A stretch of DNA of 64,000 bases, taken from DASSUW01 sp963849695 (GTDB taxonomy: Bacteria; Actinomycetota; Thermoleophilia; Solirubrobacterales; Solirubrobacteraceae). Positions 25,330 through 33,669 of this stretch are shown piece after piece. Both the position numbers and the translations under genes were made by a program. Position 1 is the first letter of the stretch; each line of letters starts with the position of its first letter. Location of the stretch: NCBI GenBank assembly GCA_963849695.1, contig CAWKIT010000016.1, forward strand, positions 186,001 through 250,000, written 5' to 3'. The notes under the pieces are model-generated. The model was not told the DNA's origin and did not search any database. It saw nothing but the letters and a program-made list of their open reading frames with translations.

Positions 25330-27627
25330 ATGCGGGCCGCCCTCGTCTCCCCGTACTCGTGGACGTATCCCGGCGGCGTGACGCGCCACATCGAAGCGCT
25401 CGCCGGTGAGCTGGCCGCCGGCGGGCACGAGATCCGCGTCTACGCCCCGTTCGACCGCGACACCCGCGCGACCGCGCTGATGCACCGCGGCGCACGGCCG
25501 CAGGTGCGCGAGCGGCCGGAGTGGCTCGTCCCGCTCGGCGGCACGATCGGCTGGCCCCTGAACGGCGCCGTGTCCAATCTCGCGGGCACGCCGTCGACGA
25601 TCTCGACGCTGCGACGGGAGCTGCGCGCGTTCGCGCCCGACGTCGTTCACGTGCACGAGCCGGTCGCGCCCGTGGTCAGCTGGGACGCGCTGACCAGCGC
25701 CGACGCCCCGGTCGTCGCCACCTTCCATTGCTACAGCGAGGCGGTCCCGCCGCACCTGATCGCGGCGCTGCTCGGCGCCCGCCGCAAGCTCAACCACCTG
25801 ACGCTGCGGCTCGCGGTCTCCGAGGCGGCGGCGTGGACGGGGCGGCGCTTCTACGGCGGCCACTATCGGATCGTGCCCAATGGCGTGACGCTGCCGGCCG
25901 GCGGCGTGCCGGCGCCGCGCCGCCGGGGGCCCGGCGAGCCGCTGCGGATCGTGTTCGTGGGCCAGGCGGTCGAGCGCAAGGGCCTGCCGGTGCTGCTGCG
26001 CGCCTTCGAGGCGCTGCGCGGCCAGGTGCCGGCCGAGCTGACGATCGTGGGCGCCACGCAGGACGAGATCGCGCCGCTGCTCGTGGACGGCGCCGGCGTG
26101 ACCGCGCTCGGCCGCATCGACGACGACGCCCGCCACGCCGCGCTGGTGGACGCCGACGTGCTGTGCGCGCCGTCGCTGGGCGGCGAGTCGTTCGGCATGG
26201 TGCTGACCGAGGCCTTCGCCGCCGGGTGCGGCGTGGTGGCCTCCGACATCGCCGGATACCGCGATGTGGTCGCGGACGGCGCCGACGGCCTGCTGGTGCC
26301 GCGCGGCGACGCCACCAAGCTCGCCGAGACGCTGCGCGACCTCGCGCTCGAGCCCGAGCGCACCGCCCGGCTCGGTGCCGAGGCGGCGCGCAGCGCCGAG
26401 CGCTACGCGTGGCCACGGGTGGCCGAGCAGGTCGTCGCCGCCTACGAGGACGCGCGCGCGGTCCCCACGCCCGAGCGCGCCGTCGAGCGCGCCGCCGTCA
26501 GGATCGGTGCTCTGCCGGCCGACGGGCGCCCGCGCTCGCGCGCGCGCCGCCTGCCCTCGCTCGAGCCGGCGCCCGGCCGGCGCGGGCTGCGGATCGCGCG
26601 CCGCGCCCTGATGGCCACTTCGATCGCCGGCGCCGGTGCCGGCGCGCTGCTGGCGCTCGACCGGATCGGCATGCGGCCGATCGCCCACGCTCTGGTCGAC
26701 TCGCAGCCCGTCTGGGTGCTGGTCGGGCTGGCGCTGATGTGCGCATCGATGATCGCGCGCGCCGTCGCCTGGCACGCGATCCTGCGCGCCGCGCTGCCCG
26801 ACGCGCTGCCGCGGCTCGTGGACTCGATCCAGGGCACCACGATCGGCGTCCTGATGTCGGCGACGCTGCCCGCGCGCCTCGGCGAGCCCTCGCGCGCGCT
26901 GATCGTGGCCCGCCGCCTCGGCCGCCCGCGCGAGCGGCTTCCCGTCGTGCTCGGCACGATCGTCTCGCAGACGCTGCTGAACGTGCTCGCGCTCGTGATC
27001 CTGGGCGCGGTGATGTTCACCACCATCGGGCTGTTCGCCGGCCGCCAGCAGGCGCTGGTGTGGTACGCGCTGGCGCCGTTCGCCGTGCTGTGCGCGGTGC
27101 TCGTCGCGCCCGCGCTGCTGCGCTCGGGCCTGCCGTCGCGCTCGGCGCGCCTGCACCGCTGGGCGGCGCAGGCGCGCGAGGCGCTCGCGCGCGTGCGGTC
27201 GGGCTTGAGCGTCTTCCGGTCGCCGCGGCTGGGCGCCGAGGCGGTCGGGATGCAGCTCGGCGCCTGGGCGCTGCAGCTGATCAGCTGCTACGTGCTGCTC
27301 GTCGCGCTCGACCTCGATCTCGACGTCGGGGCCGCCGCCGCGGTCCTGTTCGCGGTCAACGTGACCGCGGTGCTGCCGCTCACGCCTTCGAACCTCGGCG
27401 TCTTCCAGGCCGCGTGCCTCGCGGTGCTGACCGGCGCGTACGGGATCGACCCCGCCCAAGCGCTCGGCTACGGGATCATCCTGCAGGCGGTGGAGGTCGC
27501 GACCGCAGTCATCATGGGGGCCCCGGCGCTGGTCAAGGAGGGCCTGTCGTGGCGCGAGGTGCGCCTGCGGGCGCTGCACACGGCGCCGGTCTCGCTCGGC
27601 CCGGTGCCGCGCGAGGCCGAGGCGTAG
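25330..27627 (+). CDS. Glycosyltransferase (GT4, PimA-like) fused to a flippase-like membrane domain
   Basis: 765 residues. The N-terminal ~390 form a GT-B enzyme: MRAALVSPYSWTYPGGVTRH, the donor-site GQAVERKGLPVLLRAFE, and GGESFGMVLTEAFAAGCGVV with the GT4 E-x7-E. Residues ~430-745 hold about eight membrane spans of the UPF0104 / MprF-flippase type (TTIGVLMSATLPARLGEPSR is typical). PimA mannosylates phosphatidylinositol. Fusion to a flippase-like domain suggests synthesis and translocation of a glycolipid in one chain; that is inference. The 3' end overlaps the patatin gene by 160 bases. Confidence 0.88.
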   Translation: MRAALVSPYSWTYPGGVTRHIEALAGELAAGGHEIRVYAPFDRDTRATALMHRGARPQVRERPEWLVPLGGTIGWPLNGAVSNLAGTPSTISTLRRELRAFAPDVVHVHEPVAPVVSWDALTSADAPVVATFHCYSEAVPPHLIAALLGARRKLNHLTLRLAVSEAAAWTGRRFYGGHYRIVPNGVTLPAGGVPAPRRRGPGEPLRIVFVGQAVERKGLPVLLRAFEALRGQVPAELTIVGATQDEIAPLLVDGAGVTALGRIDDDARHAALVDADVLCAPSLGGESFGMVLTEAFAAGCGVVASDIAGYRDVVADGADGLLVPRGDATKLAETLRDLALEPERTARLGAEAARSAERYAWPRVAEQVVAAYEDARAVPTPERAVERAAVRIGALPADGRPRSRARRLPSLEPAPGRRGLRIARRALMATSIAGAGAGALLALDRIGMRPIAHALVDSQPVWVLVGLALMCASMIARAVAWHAILRAALPDALPRLVDSIQGTTIGVLMSATLPARLGEPSRALIVARRLGRPRERLPVVLGTIVSQTLLNVLALVILGAVMFTTIGLFAGRQQALVWYALAPFAVLCAVLVAPALLRSGLPSRSARLHRWAAQAREALARVRSGLSVFRSPRLGAEAVGMQLGAWALQLISCYVLLVALDLDLDVGAAAAVLFAVNVTAVLPLTPSNLGVFQAACLAVLTGAYGIDPAQALGYGIILQAVEVATAVIMGAPALVKEGLSWREVRLRALHTAPVSLGPVPREAEA

Positions 27628-28508
27628 TCCCTCAACCTGAGCTGCGCGCACAGCCGGTCGAGCTCGTCGTCGCGGGCCGCGATCAGCCGCTGCGCCTCAC
27701 GCTCGAGCGCCGCGAGGTTCTCGGGCGAGACGTCGTCCAGCTCGTCGCTGGCCTCGTCGAGCGGCGTCTGCAGCCGCACGTAGCGGGCGCCGAGCAGCGA
27801 TTCGAGCTGGAAGTCGACGGCGTCGGCGGTGCCGTCGAAGACGACGTCGAGCACCGGTCGCGCCCACTCGAGCCTGCCCCAGTCCTTGACCTGCTCGTAC
27901 GGCAGCGGCCGCGTTTGCTCGCCGGTGCCGAGTGAGACGAGGACTTCGAGATCCCCGTCGGTCTCGGCGTACGCGCACATCGCCGGGTTGATGGCGAACA
28001 CCCCGCCGTCCACCAGCGTCGTGGCGCCCACGCGCACCGGCTCGAAGTAGCTCGGCGCCGCCGCGCTGGCGTGCGCGGCCTCGACCATCGAGAGCTCGTC
28101 GTCGCGGCGTAGGAAGACCGCGCGCCGGCGCTCGAGGTCGTAGGCGGTGAGCAGGATCGCCGGGCTCGCGTCGGCCAGCCGCGCGCTGCCGAGGTGGCGC
28201 CGCAGCGAGGTCACGAGTCCCTCGGAGTCGTAGCGCTCGTCGAGGTAGCCGTCGACCGAGGTGATGCGCTTGAGCAGCGAGCTGTCGAAGATCTGCGGGC
28301 CCTCTTCGGCATAGATCTCCGCGATCTCCTCGGCCGCGAGCGGATCGGGCCGGGTCAGGCCACAGGCGATGATCGCGCCCGTCGAGGTCCCCGCCACGAG
28401 GTCGAACAGGTCTGCGGCGCGGCGCCCGCAGCGCCGCTCGATCTCGGCCAGCACGCGGGCCGGGATCAGGCCACGGATCCCGCCGCCGTCGATCGCCAGC
28501 ACCTTCAA
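27468..28508 (-). CDS. Patatin-like phospholipase with an extended C-terminus
   Basis: 346 residues. The oxyanion loop is DGGGIRGL (about 7-14), the nucleophile elbow is GTSTG (Ser near 46), and the catalytic Asp is in DGGVF. Such enzymes are Ser-Asp lipid acyl hydrolases. The recognisable domain ends near CAQLRLRDYAS. The last ~55 residues are read antisense to the end of the glycosyltransferase gene and are Ser/Thr/Arg-rich, so they probably arose by loss of an earlier stop. Its start overlaps the nitronate monooxygenase stop by four bases (ATGA). Confidence 0.87.
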   Translation of the reverse strand: MKVLAIDGGGIRGLIPARVLAEIERRCGRRAADLFDLVAGTSTGAIIACGLTRPDPLAAEEIAEIYAEEGPQIFDSSLLKRITSVDGYLDERYDSEGLVTSLRRHLGSARLADASPAILLTAYDLERRRAVFLRRDDELSMVEAAHASAAAPSYFEPVRVGATTLVDGGVFAINPAMCAYAETDGDLEVLVSLGTGEQTRPLPYEQVKDWGRLEWARPVLDVVFDGTADAVDFQLESLLGARYVRLQTPLDEASDELDDVSPENLAALEREAQRLIAARDDELDRLCAQLRLRDYASASRGTGPSETGAVCSARRRTSRHDRPSLTSAGAPMMTAVATSTACRMIP

Positions 28509-29455
28509 GGAACGCGCTCCAACGCCGCCTCCGCCTCGGCGACGACCCGGCGCACTATCTCGGCCGCCGGGAGCACCTCGTCGATCAGCCCCACGGACTG
28601 GCCCGCGAAGGGCAGGTACTCGTCACCACGGCCTTCGAGCAGCGACTCGCGCATGCGCGGCCCGATCGAGCCGGGATCGATCCAGTCCGGGTGAGCGCGC
28701 AGCTGCTCCACGAGGGGCGTCGGCAGCGCGCGCGGCGTCACGCGTGCGCCGGGACGGCTGAAGGGAGGCAGCGCCCGTTCGTGGTTGACGACCTTGACGG
28801 CGTCGGTCGCGTCGGCCTCGAGGATGCGCTGCTTCCAGGCGTCGGCGATGCCGAGCTCGGCCGCCGCCAGGAACCGTGTGCCCATGCTGACGCCCTGGGC
28901 GCCGAGCGCCAGCGCGGCCGCCAGGCCGCGGCCGTCGGCGATGCCGCCGGCCGCCACGACCGGGATGTCGCCGGCGACGTCGACCACCTGCGGCACCAGC
29001 ACCATCGTGCCGACCTCGCCGGAATGACCACCCGCCTCGCCGCCCTGGGCGATGATCACGTCGGCCTCCGCGGCGACCGCCTCCTCGGCCTCGCGCCGGT
29101 CGACCACCTGCTGGATCCACAGGCTGCCGGCGTCGTGGGCGCGCGCGATCAGGTCCGCCGGCACGGTCATGTGGAACGAGATCGCGCGCGGGCGCGCCTC
29201 GAGCGTCGCCGCGAACGCCGCCTCGTCGAACGGCCGCATCGTGTGGTTGATCGCGAACGGGCGCTCGGTCAGCTTGCGCAGCCGGCGCCACTGGTCCTGC
29301 AGCTCGGGCACGGTGCGCAGGCCGGTGCCGAGGCTGCCGAGCGCACCGGCCTCGCACACGGCGGCGGCGAGCTCGACCTGCGCCCACGGCCCGAACGGCG
29401 CGGCGACGATCGGCGCCTCGATTCCCAGCAGTCCGCAGAGGGGCGTGCGAAGCAC
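28505..29455 (-). CDS. Nitronate monooxygenase family (FMN) protein
   Basis: 316 residues of the NMO/2-nitropropane-dioxygenase TIM barrel. It has IEAPIVAAPFGPWA at the N-terminus, the central IIAQGGEAGGHSGEVGTM with the catalytic His, and the FMN-phosphate site PVVAAGGIADGRGLAAALALGA. These enzymes oxidise alkyl nitronates such as propionate-3-nitronate. It is coupled to the patatin gene downstream by ATGA. Confidence 0.88.
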   Translation of the reverse strand: MLRTPLCGLLGIEAPIVAAPFGPWAQVELAAAVCEAGALGSLGTGLRTVPELQDQWRRLRKLTERPFAINHTMRPFDEAAFAATLEARPRAISFHMTVPADLIARAHDAGSLWIQQVVDRREAEEAVAAEADVIIAQGGEAGGHSGEVGTMVLVPQVVDVAGDIPVVAAGGIADGRGLAAALALGAQGVSMGTRFLAAAELGIADAWKQRILEADATDAVKVVNHERALPPFSRPGARVTPRALPTPLVEQLRAHPDWIDPGSIGPRMRESLLEGRGDEYLPFAGQSVGLIDEVLPAAEIVRRVVAEAEAALERVP

Positions 29456-29478
29456 GCCGACATCATCGCGCAGCCTGG

Positions 29479-29516
29479 ATCACCGATGACCCGTCGGCGC
29501 CGCGGGGATCGGTGAT
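29479..29516 (-). terminator. Hairpin between metH and the nitronate monooxygenase gene
   Basis: ATCACCGAT (29479-29487) pairs with ATCGGTGAT (29508-29516), 9 bp with a 20-base loop that is itself GC-rich. It begins 6 bases after the metH stop, suggesting metH is terminated here and the downstream gene has its own promoter. Confidence 0.55.
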
Positions 29517-29522
29517 TCAGGC

Positions 29523-32500
29523 TCAGGTGGCGACTGCCGCGTCGGCGACGACACGGCGCGGGTCCTTCTCCGTGCCCTTGATCACCTCGTCGGGCGCCCG
29601 GTCCTTCGGGATGAAGCCGGACTTCATGCCGAAGTAGACCGCCTGCGGGTGATGGGCGACGATCGCGACCGTCGACTGCTCGGGCTCGACCGCGTAGCCG
29701 CCCGACAGCGAGAGGCCGATGCGCTCGGCGCCCAGCAGCCGGAACACCTTGGTGTGCTCGGACTGGTCCGGGCACGCGGGATAGCCCCACGACCAGCGGC
29801 GTCCCTGGTCGGCGGGAAGGCCGAGGTCCGACCGCGCGCGCGCGTGCAGCCACTCGGCCATGCCCTCGGCGGTCTGCACGCCGAGGCCGTGGGTGTAGAG
29901 CTGCTCGGCGAATTCGCCCTGCCGCTCGAGCTCGGCCATCAGCTCGGTCACCTGCGGGCCGGCGGTCACCGCCTGGATGGCGACGACGTCGCGCTCGCCG
30001 GACTCTTTCGGGCGGTAGAAGTCGGTCAGGCAGATGCGGTCGTGGCCCGGCTGGCGCGGGAACACGAGCGTGTCGATCACCTTCTCCGGGTCCTCCGGGT
30101 CGTACAGCTCGAGCGAGTTGCCGACCGCGTTGCAGGCGAAGTAGCCGAGCAGCGCGCGCGGATGCAGGTAGTCCTGCTCGCGCCACATGCGCTCCAGCCG
30201 CGGCTGGAACTCGTGCTCGACCAGCTGCCGCCACTCCTCGCCCTTCTTGCCGCGCCCGCCCCAGTGGAGCTTGTAGAGCACGTGGGTGTCGAGGTGCCCG
30301 AACACGTCGTCGAGGTCGACCGGGATCTCCTGGACGCCCCAGAACGGCGGCTGCGGGACCGGCACGTCGGTGCGCGCGGCGGAGCGGACGGACTCGTCGT
30401 CGGTCGGGCCGAGCTCGGGCTCGGGGCCCTTCTCGCGCAGCTTGCGCGCCTCGTCGCGCGCCTTGTCGACCAGCGCGGTGCGCTTGTCGGGCTCGACGAG
30501 CTGGTCCATCACCGCGAGGCCGGCGAAGGCGTCCTTGCAGTAGAAGACGCCGGGGTCGTAGACCTCGTCGGACTCCCGGCCCTTCGGGTACAGGATCCGG
30601 CGTCCGAAGTCGCGGTTGATGGCGGCGCCGCCGATCAGCACCGGGTACTCGAGTCCGCGCTCGTGCAGCTCCTGGACGGCGAGCGGCATCTGCTTGGAGG
30701 TGGAGACGAGCAGGGCGGAGAGGCCGATCGCGGTCGCCTCGTGCTCCTGGGCGGCGTCGAGGATCGTGCCGATCGGGACCTGCTTGCCGAGATCGACCAC
30801 CCGGTAGCCGTTGTTGGTGAGGATCGTGTTGACGAGCGACTTGCCGATGTCGTGCACGTCGCCGAACACGGTCGCCAGCACGACCGTGCCCTTCGTATAG
30901 CCCTCGAGCTTGTCGAGGTACTTCTCGAGCTGCGCGACGGCCTTCTTCATGACCTCGGCGCTCTGGAGCACGAACGGCAGGATCAGCTCGCCGGCGCCGA
31001 ACTTGTCGCCGACCTCCTTCATGGCCGGGAGCAGGACGCCGTTGAGCGTCGGGACGGCGCCGATCTTCTCGACGCTGGCGTCGATCTGCGTCTCCACGCC
31101 ATCCTTCTTGCGGCGCAGGATGTGCCAGTGGAGGGCCTCCTCGGGCTCCATGTCGGCGGTCGGGTCGGCAGCCTCGGCCGTCTCCTCGGATTTGCCCTCG
31201 AAGTGCGCGATGAAGCGCTCGAGCGCGTCGTCGCGGCGGTTGAAGACGAGGTCGTCGGCGAGCTCGCGCTCCTCCTCGGGGATCTCCGCGTAGGGCGTGA
31301 TGTGGTTCGGGTTGACCATCGCGAGGTCGAGCCCGGCCTCCACGCAGTGGTGCAGGAAGACGGAGTTGAGGACGCTGCGGGCCGGCAGCCCGATCCCGAA
31401 GCTCACGTTCGAGACGCCGAGGCTCGTCTTGACGCCCGGGAGGTTCCCCTTGATCTCGCGGATGCCCTCGATCGTCTCGATCGCCGACGGCTTCCACTCA
31501 TCGTCGCCGGTCGTGAGCGTGAAGGTGAGCGCGTCGAAGATCAACAGCTCGGGGTCCATGCCGTGCTCGTCGCAGACGAGCTCGGTGATCCGCTTGGCGA
31601 CCTCGAGCTTGCGCTCGCGCGTCTTCGCCATGCCCTGCTCGTCGATGGTCAGGGCGATCAGCGCGGCGCCGTGCTCCATGGCGATCGGGACGACCTTGTC
31701 GAGCTTGTCGCGGCCGGCCTCGAGGTTGACGCTGTTGACGATCGCGCGGCCGGGGATCTGGTCGAGCGCCTTCTCGATCACCTCGGGCTCGGTCGAGTCG
31801 ACCTGGATCGGCGCCGGCTGGGTGAGCGAGATCTTCTTGACCACCCGGCGCATCTGCTCGTCCTCGTCCTGGCGCTCGGTCAGCGCGACGCAGACGTCGA
31901 GGACGTGGGCGCCGCCCTCGACCTGGTCCTCGGCGACCTGCAGCAGGCCGTCGTAGTCGTCGTCGAGGAGGAGCTGCTTGGCCTTGCGCGAGCCCTGGGA
32001 GTTCACGCGCTCGCCGACCAGGGTCGGGCGCGGCTCCTGCACCACGGGCGCGGCGGCGATCATCGAGGAGACGTGGGGCGCGCGGGGGGCGGGGCGGGTC
32101 GAGCTCTCGCGCCCCTCGACGCGCTGGGCGAGCGCGTAGATGTGGTCGGGCGTGGTGCCGCAGCAGCCGCCGACGATGTTCACGCCGTAGCGCTCGACGA
32201 ACTCGCCGAGCACGGTCGAGAGCTGCTCGGGTGTCTCCGGGAAGATCGTCTCGCCGTTCGGGCCCTGGTGAGGCAGGCCGGCGTTCGGGATGCAGTGGAT
32301 CGGCACCGGCGCGTGCTCGCCGAGGAAGCGGATCGCGTCGCGCATGTCCTCCGGGCCGGTGGAGCAGTTGAGGCCGATCACGTCGACCTTCAGCGCCTCC
32401 AGGGTGGCCAGCGCGGCGCTGATGTCGGTGCCCAGCAGCATCTTGCCGCCGTTGGGGAGGAGGCTGACGGAGGTCTGGATCGGGGTGGAGCGGCCCGTGG

Positions 32501-33032
32501 CCTTGAACGCCTCGCGGGTCCCGAACACGGCGGCCTTGACCTCGAGGATGTCCTGCGCGGTCTCGATGATGATCAGGTCGGCGCCGCCCTCGAGCAGCCC
32601 CTGCGCCTGCTCGGCGAACCCGGCGACGAGCTCGCGGAAGGTGATGTTCCCGAGCGTCGGGTCCTCGGACGCGGGCAGGTGGCCGGTGGGGCCGATCGAG
32701 CCCGCAACGAAGCGGTGCTCGCCGGCCGCCTTGCGGGCGATCTCGGCGGCGCGCCGGTTGATCTCGAGCGTGTGTTCGCCGAGGCCCCACTCGTCGAGCT
32801 TGATCCGGCTGCCCTGGAACGTGTCGGTCTCCACGACCTCCGCGCCGGCCTCGATCATCGACTCGTGGACGCCCTCGATGACGTCCGGCCGGTTGAGCAC
32901 GAGCGCCTCGTGGCAGCGGCCCGGGAGCCGGTAATCGTCCTCGAGCGAGAGGTCGAACTGCTCGAGCGTGGCGCCCATCCCGCCGTCGTAGACGACAACG
33001 TGATCGCGCACGGCGGCGAGGAAGTCACGCAT
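29523..33032 (-). CDS. metH: Cobalamin-dependent methionine synthase
   Basis: 1169 residues with all four MetH modules. The homocysteine/zinc domain has GLNCSTGPEDM and VGGCCGTTPDH, with three zinc Cys. The methyltetrahydrofolate (pterin) domain starts near LVGERVNSQGSRKAK. The cobalamin module has DVHDIGKSLV (His axial ligand, about residue 725). The C-terminal activation domain has WSWGYPACPDQSEHTKVF. It makes methionine from homocysteine. The start MRDFLAAVRDHVVVYDGGMG matches the family. The 174-base upstream gap holds a structured element. Confidence 0.95.
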   Translation of the reverse strand: MRDFLAAVRDHVVVYDGGMGATLEQFDLSLEDDYRLPGRCHEALVLNRPDVIEGVHESMIEAGAEVVETDTFQGSRIKLDEWGLGEHTLEINRRAAEIARKAAGEHRFVAGSIGPTGHLPASEDPTLGNITFRELVAGFAEQAQGLLEGGADLIIIETAQDILEVKAAVFGTREAFKATGRSTPIQTSVSLLPNGGKMLLGTDISAALATLEALKVDVIGLNCSTGPEDMRDAIRFLGEHAPVPIHCIPNAGLPHQGPNGETIFPETPEQLSTVLGEFVERYGVNIVGGCCGTTPDHIYALAQRVEGRESSTRPAPRAPHVSSMIAAAPVVQEPRPTLVGERVNSQGSRKAKQLLLDDDYDGLLQVAEDQVEGGAHVLDVCVALTERQDEDEQMRRVVKKISLTQPAPIQVDSTEPEVIEKALDQIPGRAIVNSVNLEAGRDKLDKVVPIAMEHGAALIALTIDEQGMAKTRERKLEVAKRITELVCDEHGMDPELLIFDALTFTLTTGDDEWKPSAIETIEGIREIKGNLPGVKTSLGVSNVSFGIGLPARSVLNSVFLHHCVEAGLDLAMVNPNHITPYAEIPEEERELADDLVFNRRDDALERFIAHFEGKSEETAEAADPTADMEPEEALHWHILRRKKDGVETQIDASVEKIGAVPTLNGVLLPAMKEVGDKFGAGELILPFVLQSAEVMKKAVAQLEKYLDKLEGYTKGTVVLATVFGDVHDIGKSLVNTILTNNGYRVVDLGKQVPIGTILDAAQEHEATAIGLSALLVSTSKQMPLAVQELHERGLEYPVLIGGAAINRDFGRRILYPKGRESDEVYDPGVFYCKDAFAGLAVMDQLVEPDKRTALVDKARDEARKLREKGPEPELGPTDDESVRSAARTDVPVPQPPFWGVQEIPVDLDDVFGHLDTHVLYKLHWGGRGKKGEEWRQLVEHEFQPRLERMWREQDYLHPRALLGYFACNAVGNSLELYDPEDPEKVIDTLVFPRQPGHDRICLTDFYRPKESGERDVVAIQAVTAGPQVTELMAELERQGEFAEQLYTHGLGVQTAEGMAEWLHARARSDLGLPADQGRRWSWGYPACPDQSEHTKVFRLLGAERIGLSLSGGYAVEPEQSTVAIVAHHPQAVYFGMKSGFIPKDRAPDEVIKGTEKDPRRVVADAAVAT

Positions 33033-33039
33033 GACCGCG

Positions 33040-33180
33040 AAGAGTAGCGCAACCTTGACACAAGTTTGGCAAGGTTGGCCGCGGGCACCGCCGGCGAACG
33101 TAGAAAGGCCCGCTCACCGGAACTTTCACCAAGGGAGGGGGGAGGGCGAAAGCAGGTATGGGGCGAGCGGGCCCACTCCA
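33040..33180 (-). promoter_or_regulatory. Structured 5' leader of metH (unidentified)
   Basis: GGCCCGCTC (33107-33115) pairs with GAGCGGGCC (33165-33173), enclosing 49 bases. On the metH strand these contain GGTGAAAGTTCC, which recalls cobalamin-riboswitch core boxes, but the surrounding consensus is not met. Closer to the start, CAACCTTG (33051-33058) pairs with CAAGGTTG (33070-33077). I could not match it to SAM-I, SAM-IV, SAH or B12 riboswitch patterns by eye. It could be a diverged riboswitch, an attenuator, or the terminator of the upstream gene. Confidence 0.45.
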
Positions 33181-33206
33181 GTTGTCGGTCAGTTCGGCGG
33201 CGGGCT

Positions 33207-33614
33207 TTAGCCGAGGATCGCGGCGATACCCGCCTCGGCGCACTCGCGATCCTCCTCCGGCTTCGCCCCGCTCGCTCCGACCGCCCCCAGCACGCGGTCG
33301 CCGTCCCGGATCACGACCGAGCCGTCGGCCGGTATCAGCGGCAGCCGCGTGAGCCGGCCGACCGACTCGAAGAACGCCGCGCGCTGATCCTGCACCGACG
33401 CCAGCTGGTCACCGTCGCGATGCCACACCGCGGCGCCGGCTGCCTTCGCCTCGGCGATCTGCGCGCTCAGCGGCGGCGCGCCGTCCATCCGGCCGAGTGC
33501 CTTCAGGAGCCCGCCCTCGTCGACGACGGCGACGGTCACCTTCAGGCCCGCCGAGTACGCGTGCTCGTGCGCGGCGGCGATCAGCGTCTGGGACTGCTCG
33601 AGCGTGAGTGGCAT
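33207..33614 (-). CDS. HbpS/GlcG family heme-binding-like protein
   Basis: 135 residues covering the whole GlcG/HbpS domain: LTLEQSQTLIAAAHEHAYS, then VTVAVVDEGG, then PLIPADGSVVIRDGDRVLGA and GVGASGAKPEEDRECAEAG-like C-terminal helices. The Streptomyces homologue HbpS binds or degrades heme and modulates a sensor kinase; others occur with glycolate genes. No partner is adjacent, so the specific role is open. Confidence 0.85.
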   Translation of the reverse strand: MPLTLEQSQTLIAAAHEHAYSAGLKVTVAVVDEGGLLKALGRMDGAPPLSAQIAEAKAAGAAVWHRDGDQLASVQDQRAAFFESVGRLTRLPLIPADGSVVIRDGDRVLGAVGASGAKPEEDRECAEAGIAAILG

Positions 33615-33669
33615 GGCGGGAAGGGTGGCACGGGCGCAAGAACGTCAGGCGCTGACCGTTCGTGTTGAC

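Noticed and set aside
25285..27651. A 788-codon minus-strand frame opposite the glycosyltransferase
   Set aside because: Composition (Arg/Gln/His-rich) is that of an antisense frame at high G+C and no motif is present.
29649..33047. A 1132-codon open frame on the plus strand opposite metH
   Set aside because: It is antisense to an intact metH, rich in Arg/Leu/Val and lacks any domain; long antisense frames are expected at this G+C content.
33107..33173. Calling the metH leader a cobalamin or SAM riboswitch
   Set aside because: Only one box (GGTGAAAGTTCC) is reminiscent of the B12 class; the other conserved segments are not found, so I list it as unidentified.
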